From contig NC_058147.1 of NCBI RefSeq assembly GCF_011075055.1, positions 12,276,001-12,340,000 of the forward strand: a stretch of 64,000 nt of DNA, given 5' to 3'. This DNA comes from Mangifera indica. Its lineage: Eukaryota > Streptophyta > Magnoliopsida > Sapindales > Anacardiaceae. Position 1 is the stretch's first letter; each line of letters begins with the position of its first letter. The position numbers and the translations under genes are program-made. Positions 24,190-35,539 of this stretch are shown here, piece after piece. Below the pieces are notes generated by a model that saw only the letters and a list, made by a program, of their open reading frames with translations, was not told where the DNA came from and did no database searches.

Positions 24190-25260
24190 TCATATTTTTT
24201 TAATATTTCATTTAACCCCTATAATTATTTAACAATTTATGTAACACCCTCGTATGTTATTTTGTATCAAAATGCATCTATTTTTTCTTAATATTCCATT
24301 TAAAACGTTTTTACAATGTTTAATATCAAAATACCCCATACATATTTTTTAATATTTTATCTAACTCCCTATAATTATCTAATATTTTATTTAACACCCT
24401 TGTATAATATCTTATATCAAAATGTATCTATCTATTCTTAATATTTTATTAAAAATGTTCTTATAATGTTTAATATCAAAATACCCTCTATGTTTTCCTA
24501 AATTTTATTTAACCCCCTATAATTATCTAACAATTTGTTTAACAACTTTTTCTGTTACCTTATATCAAAATATATATATCTATTCTTAATATTTCATTTA
24601 AAGCTTTCTTACTATGTTTAATATCAAAATACCCCCTATATTTTTTAACATTTTATTTAGCCCCCATACTTATCTAATATTTTATTTAATACCCTCGTAT
24701 GTTTTCTATTATCAAAATACATCTATTTATTTTTAACATGTTTTTAAATCTTTCATATATTATGAAATATTTAAATACCCTCATGTTTTTCTTAACATTT
24801 TATTTAACCCCTTATAATTATCTAACATTTCATTTAACACCATTTTATGTTCTCTTGTATCAAAAAACATCTATCTACTCTTAACCTATTATTTAAATCC
24901 TTCATGTATTATGTAATTTGAAAATACCCCCTATATTTTTTTAATATTTATTTTACCCCTATAATTACCTAACATTGTATTTACCACCCTTGTATGTTGT
25001 GTCATATCAAAATACATCTATCTATTCCTAAAATTTCATTTATAATGCTCTTACAATGTTTAATATCAAAATGCCTCTCATATTTTTATAACATTTCATT
25101 TAACCATCCATAATTATCTAACACTTCATTTAACACCTTTGTATGTTGTCTTGTATCAAAATATACCTATCTATTCTTAACATGTTATTTAAATGCTTTA
25201 TATATTGTATAATATCAAAATACCCCCATACTTCTCTAACATTCATTTAACCGCTATATT
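24190..25260. repeat. Degenerate ~147-bp tandem array inside MULE M2
   Basis: About seven imperfect units share the landmarks AACCCCTATAATTATCTAAC, TGTATCAAAATACATCTATC and TTTAATATCAAAATACCCC. This is the same array as in M1 (where it is cut short) and M3. It lies between the transposase 5' end and the right terminal repeat. The period is estimated by eye as 140-160 bp. Confidence 0.8.
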
Positions 25261-25679
25261 ATTATCTAATATTCAAGTACTCCATTTACATGACATATAA
25301 ACTAGATTTAACAAATAAAATTAAGTTTTTAGGTTAAGATTCATATAAATATTTTTTTTCATGAATAGCCTTTTTTCTATTCGAATTTAGAAATATGAAT
25401 TTTTTTTATCCAAACGAACCTATACTAATTGATATTGAGTAAAAATGAGAGTGAGAGTGAGTGTTTGAGTAAGATGAGAAGTGTGTGTAATAAGAGTGGG
25501 AGAGAGGGTTTATATAGATGTGGTGAAGGGTAATTTTGGTATTTTAAAAAAAGTTTAGGGCATGTTTGCTTAGGAATAGGAAAATTGGACATTTTTGCTT
25601 ATGAATAGGGAAATTGGGCTTTTTTGCTTAATGGATGAGTAATTTGGCCATTTAATATAATTTCCCTAATATTTTTAAA

Positions 25680-26505
25680 GGGGATGTTACATACACTTTT
25701 TTCACACAACAAATTCAGGATTCATTTTCTTAATTGTAACACACATAAACTCATTTTGAACAACTAAAAAATGTTAAGGACAAGCAACTAATCCGATTAA
25801 ACGCTCTTCTAAATTGTGCGAACTAATAAAATAAACATCTATGCACACTAGTAGTGATAATTTTTTCTAGCAGTTTAGGATCGACTGCCTAATTAAGCTC
25901 AACACAGGAAATACTTTTGATATGGGTTGAATGAGTAAATACAATATCATTAGACTCGAGGCTTCTATCAGATCTTAAAGTAGAACTAGAAGAAATCCAT
26001 GAATAATCCATTTTATAATGCTAGTCACAAAACTTTGATACCATGAAAGGTTTCGCCTGAATTTTAGGCACTTTGAGAAAAAAATATCTCTATTTTTTAT
26101 TGAAGAAACGATTACAACTATTAAATCGAATTTAAAAAATCTGACTAACAGATAGAAATATCTATTAAATCAAATCACTCACCATCTGATCATGCTTTAT
26201 GGCTGTCGAAACATTGATCAAATAAAAGTTGATTTGAAGATTCGTGTCTTAGGTATTTAGAGAAAGAGAGAGAGAGCTGTATTTTAGAAATAGTGAAAAT
26301 ATCTTATGAAAATCTCGACATTCTTCGACTAGAGAAATATATAAGCCACTAGACGTCATCATTTTTTCCTTTATTTTTAAAATGCTTCTTCCAACAGTAA
26401 AAGAACCGTTAAGGTCAATTTTAGTTGTTGTTGCTATTGGGATCTAAAAATGAACAACTTTTTATCTTCTTAAATAATTTTTTTTCTTTTATAACTGTTG
26501 ATAAG
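25680..26505. other. Spacer without recognisable genes
   Basis: AT-rich DNA between MULE M2 and the duplicated polygalacturonase segment. I see no domain, structural RNA or clear repeat apart from a short GAGAGAGAGAG tract near 26264. Confidence 0.5.
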
Positions 26506-26509
26506 TTCT

Positions 26510-28020
26510 TGAAAATTCACTTATCCATAGTGTTTTTCAGAATTTATTGTGAAATATTAGGTTTGATTTGAGTGATTAGAATTAATTGTGCTATAAATGT
26601 GTTTTTCAACAAAATAATGGGCAAATTTTTGTGTGTTATCATGTCTCGGGTGTTTGAAAATGATATTATGGAAGAGATTTTGTGACTATGACAGTCAAAC
26701 ATATTAAGAATTGAAGTTAAAACAAAGCAGTTTTGATATTTCAAATGATAGATTCTCATATTCAAGAAAGAGGATTCAAAGACTCCACATCCAAGAATGT
26801 GATGTGGCAGACACTGAAAAGACATAGTAAGTTATGCCTTGGAATTTGAAGAGCAATGTCGTGGCACAAAGAGGGTAGACGATTAGACATGTTAAGTTAT
26901 TAAAAACCTAATACTACGACATGCATAGAATAGTCTAGATTTCCCCCGTGGAATAGTTTGATTTAACTTAGCTTATTGTTAGGTAAAATGTGTTGCTAAA
27001 TAGTTCCACTCAATATGCATTAAAAAAGAAAAAACTTCATCAAGTTCCATGCATTTTAGAATTAAAAAAAAAAAGTAGAAGAAAAAAATAAGGTTGGGCT
27101 TTGGATTAAATGTATGATTTGATGAAGTTGAGCATACATAAGAATGAATCAACTAAATGCCTCAAACGATTATTGTGGTTTTATAGATTAAAAGACCTAG
27201 ACACAAGTAATTGGATATGTTTTCCTTTGAGGATTGGCTCAACGTTTAAACAAGAAGACGTTGTTGGACCGCTTCAGTGCCATTGTAAACCAAGTTGATA
27301 TCACCAATCTCCCCATTTTTGCACGGATTCAATCTGCTACACAGAAGATTAACTGCAACTTTGGAGGAGGAAGTGCCGCGAATGTTGTTGTATTTCACGT
27401 TGCTGATCTTCACCTTTGAGGGAACCGATACGAATTGATAAGTGAAAAATTAGTTTAGTCGCATTACTACTTGAGAAATCAACCATGAACGATTAGTATT
27501 GTGTTCATATACCTTCTTGTTACAAGCATTATATGGGTAATATTCCTGACCAATAACAATGGGGTTTTGGACATTATTCATGACAATGTCTTCAAATGTG
27601 AAATTGGAAAGTACACTCTCATAAGATTCGGGCGATGTCTTGATTCTTACACCATTGTTGGTGCCTGTGAAGGTGCAGTTTCTCACTGTCAAACCAGTAA
27701 TTTCTTATTGGGAGTCCTTCCAACACAACCAACATTACCAACACTAATACCATGTCCCGGTCCACATACGACATTGGAGACAAGAATGTTTTCACTTCGG
27801 GGACTGAGTGAGACACAATCATCACCAGTTCCTATCAATGAATCATAAATCTTAATCTCAGTTGATGACCCGATGTGAATTCCATCAGTGTTGGGATTAT
27901 CCCCAGGTGCTGAGATCTCGATAGATTTTAGGTTCAAGTTGTAGCAGGCGAAAACGTTGTTATGAACTTTCTTGCTATTAATAGATTTTATTTCTTCAAT
28001 TGTTCAGTCGTTGAAAAAAT
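26510..28020. repeat. Duplicated exopolygalacturonase segment, copy A
   Basis: This aligns with 34030-36350 (landmarks GCTATAAATGTGTTTTTCAA, GTCGTGGCACAAAGAGGGTA and CCTAATACTACGACATG, then the polygalacturonase exons). Copy B carries an extra MITE (34296-35114) that is absent here. The first exon (28554-28640) is retained only in copy A. Confidence 0.8.
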
Positions 28021-28640
28021 CTAGTGTTTTAAGTATTAAAAGGGGATATGCAAGGCATATAATGTAACTCAACATTGGAAGCTCGCACTTGGAGTTTTTG
28101 TGGCAGTCATTTTGTTTCCATGCAGTATTAAACTTTCTTGCTATTTTGTTTGTCCTTGGCCATGGAAAATTCCACCTCCAGCGGGGGTAAAGTTGTTGAG
28201 GTATCGAAAGCCAATCCTTAATTTCTTATCAACAATGTTGAAAGGTCAGCAGGAGCCTTCACAAATCCCTTCACAGCAAAATAAATTGGACCATTGCATG
28301 GACCTTCAAACACCACTGAACTAATCAAGTATTTCCCTGGTGGGACAAATACCTTGCTTTTGCCATTCCAATCACAAGATTTTTTCCAAGCAACAGTAAA
28401 AGCCTGAGACTCAACATAAGTTTTGATAATGCAAAAATGAAAGGACAGTGATATTGTCTCTAAATATGAGTTCTGCCAAGCCCAGTACAATAAGTAGTCA
28501 AGCACATTCAAAGAAAAGGGAAAAAGGAAAGAGTTAATATAAACTATACTGACCTTGCTGTCATCACTCTTCCCATTTGCTATCGCACCCAAATCCATTA
28601 CATTGAAAATCGCTTCATTTATTGCACAAATATTTTTTTG
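27230..28640 (-). pseudogene. Exopolygalacturonase (GH28) pseudogene A
   Basis: GH28 enzymes trim pectin. The minus-strand pieces fit a plant pollen-type exopolygalacturonase. Exon 1 (…FNVMDLGAIANGKSDDSK) ends at a GT donor near 28553. Exon 2 begins near 28408 with AFTVAWKKSCDWNGKSKVFV. At 27689-27937 the active-site motifs NTDGI, GTGDDC and GPGHGISVG are all present, followed by GVRIKTSPESYES (RIK motif). An intron near 27513-27421 precedes the last exon. Between 28210 and 27940 there are in-frame stops and frame shifts, and no signal peptide or ATG fits exon 1. The catalytic residues survive but the gene is broken. Confidence 0.8.
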
Positions 28641-28654
28641 ACAATATAAGCGCA

Positions 28655-29700
28655 ATCAAGATAGAAAATACTTGTTGAGAGTATAAAATGAAAATCCACG
28701 AGAGCCTGTAATTATATATAGCTAGCTTGATGAACTGAACTTTAATAATAAATTAGTGTGCTTCACTTTGTTTATGGTAGCTATATTGATTTTAAGAGGC
28801 TAGCTATATTGATTTTAAGAGGCATTTATAGATTCTCGATAGCACTCTATCCCCAATAGTTTTCCTTTAAATAAAATTATTGGCCTGTGTTTATTTACCA
28901 TGATTCTGCGAGTAACTTAATACAGTGGCCGCTAGTAAGTTAGAGGAACTTCCTTATACAAATAAGGCTGATTGTTGCTGACACTGTAAGAAAAGCAAGC
29001 TATTTTGAAAAATAGGAAGATTTACAAATGTTGATTCTATTAACATATGGAGGACAGTTAAGCCTCTACTTTTCTATTCCTAATGGTAATTGTGTAGCTC
29101 ATTTTCGACTATCTAGTACAATTTTGCTTGTGAATTTGATTCATTGAATACGACGTCAATGTATTGTAGTTTCCTATAAGCAAACTAGCACGATTTGTGA
29201 TACCTAAAGTTTATGAAGATTTACATGTACATAAATCTTAGATAGCCAAATGGCTAGCACTTCGATTTTTTAACGCCAGAAGGCTTGTTTGTCATTAAAT
29301 TAATGAATAGAACTAGCTTGTCATTTTCTACTATGGCAATTATACGACTTGTCATTCAGTATATACTGATAAAATAATTAATTTCTTTATGTACTTAACT
29401 TTTTGAATAAATAATTAATTAAATTTTCACAAATAATTTAAAAAGATTTTGTGACATAAAGATTGTGGTTTATCCGAGCCTTACGAATTTGTCGAATTAT
29501 CGACACAAACAGCAAGCAGAAGGTAATATTGATTCAAAATGGCGTCAAGCACAATTTATTACAATATCAAGGTTTGCAACTACCAAAAGATTCAATTTTA
29601 GAAATTGAACTCCTATGCGTAAAGACTGACCAAATCAATGAAGTTTCAAGGCATCTCTTTTTTAGTCAAAATGGTTATTGCATTAGGAGTGACACCCACT
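28655..29700. other. Spacer with an exact 23-bp tandem duplication
   Basis: A 23-bp unit (TAGCTATATTGATTTTAAGA + GGC) is repeated exactly at 28778-28800 and 28801-28823. There is a TATATATA stretch near 28711-28720, upstream of polygalacturonase pseudogene A, that could be its old promoter. Otherwise no gene is recognised; the open frame at 29463-29705 has no known domain. Confidence 0.5.
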
Positions 29701-30249
29701 GTTAGAATTAAAAAAAAAAAACGGGGATTTTTTTTTTCCTGCAATTGTGTGTTGTACTCAACTGAGGTTTCGAAAGTTAACTAAGGTGCAAGCAAAAGAG
29801 CTACAAGAGTTAACAGTGTTAGGAGAAGAGCAACGGTGATCAAAACACATTGTTTTTTTTTTTTCTTAAAGTCAGTTCCTTTGTCCTTTTTTTACAGCAC
29901 TTTTCTCTCCTTGATTTAAAATTTTCTCTTGTATTTGTTTTCTGTCCTTGGTATCAGAGTTACTGACTAACGTTAATGGTTGATTTATCTTGTTTTTCAA
30001 GTGCACTTAACACGCCGGAGAGGGGTTATTCGTTTGATCTTGCACCTGAGAAGACTATAACTTCATTTGGACACCTGTGATTGGCTAATTTATAACCGGT
30101 CACACCCAAGCTGGCAAAAGATAACTACAAATACTAGAGAGCACAAATCTTGTCATTGTTGGGGTGTATGATATGGAAGACCATCTTACAGGTCTTATTC
30201 CTTGTTCTGATCCTTTTATAATTGTCAAGTCTCAAGGTTCTAGCACTTA

Positions 30250-31870
30250 TAAGAAAAATAATATTAGGGTAAAATATATGATTATGATAAGATATTTAAT
30301 ATTAGGATAAAATTAGGATAATATTTAATAAAGATATTATTAGGATAATATTTAATGAGTTATATATAAAGGGGAGTAAGTATTGAAAGAGAGGAGATAA
30401 TTATTATTATCAATAAAACTATGTGTACCTATTTTTGGTATATAATTTGTGTACACAGATGATATATCATCATGTGATTAGGTGATTTTGAATTAAAGAT
30501 AAAATAATACCCAATCATATGATGATGCATAATCTATGTATATGAATTATGTATCAAAAGTAGGTATATATAACATTATTCTATTGTTATTTCGATAATT
30601 TGGGCAACACTTGGCTGATTGGGAGGGAAAAGACAACTCTATTTGCCTTTGAGAGGAGTTGACATCTCTTATTGTCAACCATAATTATTTTTATTTATAA
30701 TATAAACATTGAGTTTCTATCAAAATGGTATCAGAGTATTTCGGGAATGAGACCAATCAATGCTATGTTGGATAACGATGGGAGTTGGTTGTGGTTTCGA
30801 CAACTAAAGGAATTGGAGTATGGAGATATGTTGGTAAAAAGAATATGTCTCTATTGTGATGGTAAATCCGAATCTGATCACAATTGTATATTCAAATGGT
30901 TAGCAGTGTTACTGGTGGACAAGGATGGATTTCATGACAATGTCATTTTGATAGTTAGCGATAAGAAATGAGAGAGGAAGAGTGGAACTGATTTTGCTGA
31001 GATGTAGGTTTCTAACGAAAAATAGTAGATTTTGATCACCAAAAAGTGAAATTGATAGATTTCAGCAACTCTAACCATGAATTAATTCGTTCTACTAAAT
31101 TCACAAAGCCAATGATGGTCCAAAATGGTGATTTGACAATTTTTGAGGGTAACTCATTTGATTTCATTGAAAAATCAATTGTTTTTGGTGAACCCCAACT
31201 ACTTGAAATTGTTCATTTGCCGAAGATTTTGGTGCTAGGGATGAAGGTAGAATATATTGAAAGAGGAAGTATGCGGATGATTTTTTTTTTGGACAAGGGC
31301 AATTAGAATAATAGCAAAATGGGACAGGTTTTTTTCAAAATAGGTAGGAAGAAATGTAAAAAAATGAAAATAATAAATCATCCCTATCTTGAGAACAAGG
31401 TGGTTTTTGAGAGACGAGTAATATTAGAACTTGATAATAATAATAATAATTAATTAACATAATATTAAATTAGGATAAAATATATGATTAGGATAATAAT
31501 AATATTAAGATAATATTATATTAGAATAAAATATATGATTAGGATAATAATAATATTAAGATAATATTATATTAGGATAAAATATATGATTAGAATTATA
31601 TATTTAATATTAGGATAATATTAGGATATTATATATAAGATCAGGATAATATTTGATAAATATATTAATAGAATAATATTTAATGAGTTGTATATAAAAA
31701 GGAGAGAGTATTGAAAAAGGAGAGGAGATTATTGTTATTTGGATTATTTGACTAGCCCTTACTTGATTGGGAGCGGAAAGATACCTCTATTTGCCTTTGG
31801 GAGAAGTTAACACCTCTTATTGTCACCTATACTTATTTTAATTTATAATGTAAGTACTGGTTTCTATTAG
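30250..31870 (+). mobile_element. Small non-autonomous LTR retrotransposon
   Basis: Two related flanking repeats (about 30250-30721 and 31475-31870) share TATTTAATGAGTT, AGAGAGTATTGAAA-type sequence, GACATCTCTTATTGTCA and TTTATAATATAA. After the left one lies TGGTATCAGAGTATTTCGGG (30726), a methionine-tRNA-type primer-binding site. The roughly 750-bp interior has two short open frames (30672-30971, 31046-31306) with no retroviral domain, so the element would depend on others. The left repeat carries an inserted palindromic MITE (30421-30570). The right one has 2-3 copies of a ~50-bp AGGATAATAATAATATTAAG unit. Confidence 0.65.
30421..30570. mobile_element. Small palindromic MITE, copy 2 (best preserved)
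   Basis: The left arm TGTGTACCTATTTTTGGTAT and the reverse complement of the right arm TATATACCTACTTTTGATAC pair over about 60 bp (further arm sequence ATCATCATGTGATT against ATCATCATATGATT). The element would fold into a nearly complete hairpin. It interrupts the left LTR of the surrounding element. The central ATTATTTTATCTTTAATTC-type core, read on the minus strand, matches the copies at 9649 and 43436. Confidence 0.7.
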
Positions 31871-32574
31871 TTTTCTATTAGACTATTATTTTTGAAAAAC
31901 ATACTTTGCGTGCCGAAAATAAACAAAAAAAAAACCTACTTAGTATTTCAAAGTTTACTAAGGATTATATTGTTATTGTTGAATTCTCTTATGATTTGTG
32001 TTTTGTGAAGGAAAAAGAATCAAAGACCATTTTGCTATAAGGCACACTTGAGAATGGGTTGTATCAACTCTAGACTCCATCAATAATAGCTTCCTATTCT
32101 TCTACTATTGTCCTTTAATATATTTTTCTTGAATCTATATCTTGTTTAGTGCATAATTATTCCGGTTCAGATATATCTAATTCAGCCTTACATGTTCAAA
32201 AAACTGATATGTTTACTTGGAAGAAGAGATTAGGCCATCCACGTAATTAAAGTTCTTCAATTGTGTTAATGTTTAAATGACTTTATTTGCCTGATTGCAA
32301 TGCAAAGTAATTACCTTTTTGCAAAGATGGTCAGTTTGGAAAACAACGTCAATTTTCTTTTCTTGTTCTTAGCATAAAATCCTCAACTCTTTTTGAATTG
32401 GTTCGTAGTGATGTTTGAGTGCCATCACTATTAGTTTCACTTGAAGCGTATAGCTTTTATGTTCACTTCATAGATGATTACTCTTGTTTCACTTGGGTTT
32501 TTTCCTTTAAAATCAAAGGCAGAAGTTATGTTAGTCTTTATAGGTTTTCATAAGCTTATAGAGAGATAATAACT

Positions 32575-33847
32575 GTAACACCCTTAAGTATGCTCCAAGG
32601 GCATTGTTATCCTTTCCCAAGTTTTGGAATTGAATTCAGGTTTAATTAGGCCAAAATCAAAATTGGATATTTATTTTGGCTTGATGTACTACCATGCTTA
32701 TAGGACACATGTCCATACATCCCCTGCATAAATGTATGCTCATATATCATGGATGTACAGTCTCACATCGTTATAAAATTTGAATCTTAAGAGACAAATG
32801 ATTCTTAGGAGCTGAGTATATATAAATATATAATCCTTTGCTACAAAACCCTATTTTTTTTCTTATGCCTTCATGCAAACCAAAGAGAGAAAACATTTGC
32901 GGTAGGTGAGAGTGCCAACAGTCCATGAAAAGAGCTATTGGTGGAAGACTTATGGTGAAACTACTTGTTCATAGAAACTAAGTAGGATGGTCTTTCCTTG
33001 GTTCCCATGATGAATTGATAATGGTTTCTGATTATTCTTGATGTTTTATGATTGCTTGTTGATTTTGTGCACAAAGATTGGTTATGTTCTTGAGTTGCAT
33101 GAGTAAGGAATTAAGGTTGATTATATGAGACTCTTGCACAAGTTTAAGTTGATTATTAGGGTTTTTAAAGCTTCTTGTATGTGTGTATCATGCTTAGGGC
33201 GTAGGATATTGCCTGTTAGATGATTGACTGACAAAAATCCAACAAAGAATTCGCTGAAATCATTTTATATTTGTCATGTATGACTAGGAATAGAATGGTA
33301 GTTTTAGTTATGCTGATGTTTAGGGCACAAGGGTGCCAAATTATGACCACATCGATCTTTAATAATAGAATGCTAGTTTTAGTTATGTCTTATACTAGGT
33401 GTCAAGAGATCATCTACTTACTAAGTATTTTTTACTTATACGTTCACTTTTTGTGATTTTGTAGGTAGAGGCAAGTAGTGAGGCATGTGAGGAGTCATCA
33501 ATTCACCTTAATTCGTTGCATGAGACTAAGGGCAAATGCATCATTTTAGAGTTTATGGCATTTTTATATTTTATTGTTAGCATAAGAGTTATTAGACATA
33601 TACACATTATAAATGTGGTATTATTATCATTTGGATTTCAGAGATTGAATTATGAATTTATATTTAAGGGTTTTACTATGACTATTTATGAGATTAAAGA
33701 ATTTTTATTCACACTTTTTTGCATGCAAATGAATTAGAAGTTTTTATTGCATGCTCATATTCTGTTGTATCCATTAAATAATTAAGTTGTGCATACCTTT
33801 TCAGATTATATTTTGTATAAAGGTATGTGTTTGAAAAGAAATGTTAC
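32575..33847. mobile_element. Possible solo LTR
   Basis: The segment begins TGTAACACCCTTAAGTATGC and ends …GAAAAGAAATGTTACA, giving TGTAAC…GTTACA ends. It directly interrupts Copia integrase coding sequence on its left. Its length of about 1.27 kb and absence of coding fit a Gypsy-type LTR. The 5-bp flanks do not match, so a solo LTR is only a suggestion. A short internal repeat (TAGAATGGTAGTTTTAGTTATG / TAGAATGCTAGTTTTAGTTATG, about 80 bp apart) lies near 33292-33388. Confidence 0.35.
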
Positions 33848-34295
33848 ATCAATCATTCTTTGGGAAATTTTCTAAATTGTAGAATGACAATAGACAATGA
33901 AATTGTCATTTTATTAATTAAAACAATAATGATTACAAAGAATTACATAAGTGATGATTGAGCTTAGAACATTACCTTAATACTTATCTTCTTATCTTCT
34001 AAAATGGTGCTTTTTCATTTTTTAACCTGCATATAAGTTCTTGAAAATGAACTTATCCTTAGTATTTTTCAAATTTGTTGTGGAATATTAGATTTGACTT
34101 GAGTAATTAGACTTAATTATGCTATAAATGTGTTTTTCAAAATCATTGATGAGTTTTTTGTGTTGTCATGCCTTGGGTTTTCAAAAATGATATTCAAATG
34201 AAAAATTATGTTGTGAGAGAGATTCGTGACAATTGGAAGCAAACATATATATCAACAATAAGAGTATAACAAAGAGGTAATGATATTTTAAAGAA

Positions 34296-35114
34296 GGGCA
34301 AAAGACTATTTCCCACCTAAGTTTTACATCAATCTTAAAAATAAACCTATAGCAGATAAAAAACCCAAATATCTATTCTTTCCTAAACTGCAGTTAAATT
34401 TGCCATAAAATATAAGGGCAAAATTATTATTTAATAATATTATTAAAAAATATATAATTTTATCTCATTTTCCACTACAGGTTTTAAAAATTAATATTTT
34501 GCTACATACCTGAACTTTGAAAAGTGACTTTTTCCTCCCAAATCCCTAAGTTTTTTCTTTACCTCTTCCTTCGACCACTGGAAACGACGAGTGTCATCCA
34601 AATCTGGATGACAAAACATCATTCATTCTCTGGATGATGCTTGTCATCAATTCTGGACAACGCTTATCGTTTAGATCTGGACAACAAACTAGGATGATGA
34701 AGCATCATCAAGTGAGGATGACAAAACATCTCCAAATTTGGACAATATTCATCGTCCTTGGACAACAGTGGTCATCCTTTGGATAACTTCGTCTTTTTCA
34801 TCTGCTGTTAGGTCACTATTTGTTGGAGAAAGTAGTTAGATTTCAGGTTGGTATCCTAAGGGGAAAAGTAAATTTTTCAAAACTTAATTTAAGGTGAAAT
34901 TGTTAGTTTTTCAAATTAAAAGAGAGGAAATAAGGTATAATATTAAATATTTTAATGTTATTGGCAAAATAACGATTTCATCCTTTAGTCCTAGCAGAAA
35001 ATTTGTGAGTGTATCCTAACAGACTAAAACTTAGGTGAATATTTAGGTATTTCATCTCCTATGAGTATATAATTGACATTTCACCTAAACTTGGTGGGAA
35101 ATAATCCTTTGGCC
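34296..35114. mobile_element. MULE-type MITE with 9-bp target duplication
   Basis: The left end is GGGCAAAAGACTATTTCCCA. The reverse complement of the right end is GGCCAAAGGATTATTTCCCA, an imperfect inverted repeat. The flanks TTTAAAGAA (34287-34295) and TTTTAAGAA (35115-35123) form a 9-bp duplication with one mismatch, which points to Mutator-type mobilisation. The interior has many GGATGA/TCATCC motifs arranged in inverted pairs (34590-34800) and no coding capacity. Copy A of the surrounding segment lacks it. Related ends occur near 6420-6797 and 43116. Confidence 0.7.
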
Positions 35115-35539
35115 TTTTAAGAATAAATTCTTGCATTCAAGATTCAATGCCCTCACATCTTAGAATGTGATTCCACTAGACTAAAAAGGTAAAGTTATGC
35201 CCTAGAATTCGAGAAGTGATGTTGTGGCACAAAGAGGGTAGAGGATTTGACATGTTAAATTGCTAAAAACCTAATACTACGACATGTGTAGAATAGTCCA
35301 GATTTACATATGGAATAGTTTGATTTAACTTGAGCTCATTTTTAGGTAAAATATGCTCCTAAAGAGTTCCACTTAATATGTAATAAAAAAGAAAAAATTG
35401 CATCCAGTTCCATACATTTTAGAATGAAAAATAATAATAATAATAATAATAATAAAAGTACAAAAATAAGGTTAGGCTTTGGATTTAATGTGTTACATTA
35501 TTGTGGTTTTATAGATTAAAAGACCTAAACACAAGTAGT

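Larger units (their letters stand above)
21611..25666 (-). mobile_element. MULE M2, both ends and 9-bp target duplication intact
   Basis: The left terminus GGGAAATTATATTAAATG is matched by its reverse complement at the right terminus (25649-25666). The inverted repeats continue with mismatches for several tens of bases. The element is flanked by perfect direct repeats TAATATTTT at 21602-21610 and 25667-25675, the 9-bp duplication typical of Mutator elements. The interior holds a broken transposase amino half on the minus strand (22830-24075) and the ~147-bp repeat array (24190-25250). It has no catalytic domain, so it could move only with a transposase supplied in trans. Total length is 4056 bp. 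Confidence 0.9.
19193..25700. repeat. Segmental duplication block M, copy 2 (contains complete MULE M2)
   Basis: This is the counterpart of 373-6312. The shared part before the MULE (19193-21610) is non-coding AT-rich DNA with the same decayed LTR-like sequence as copy 1. Between 18840 and 19193 there is about 350 bp of 5' flank of PPR2 that copy 1 lacks. Copy 1 has therefore lost its PPR promoter region. Nothing gene-like is visible outside the MULE. Confidence 0.8.
29940..32570 (+). mobile_element. Decayed Copia element interrupted by another LTR element
   Basis: TGGTATCAGAG near 29949 looks like a Copia primer-binding site. From about 31940 the plus strand encodes a broken pre-integrase region (SKFTKDYIVIVEFSYDL, then MFTWKKRLGHPRN). 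This is followed by integrase relics (YSFYVHFIDDYSCFTWVFSF) to about 32570. There are many stops and frame shifts. The stretch from about 30250 to 31870 is a different element inserted into it. No intact protein remains. Confidence 0.65.

Noticed and set aside
24190..25260. Regular repeats resembling a CRISPR array
   Set aside because: The units are imperfect, about 147 bp, without separate repeat and spacer parts, and lie in a plant transposon. It is a degenerate tandem repeat.
27501..27848. 115-residue plus-strand open frame across the polygalacturonase relic
   Set aside because: It is antisense to recognised GH28 exons with the catalytic motifs, so it is a shadow frame.
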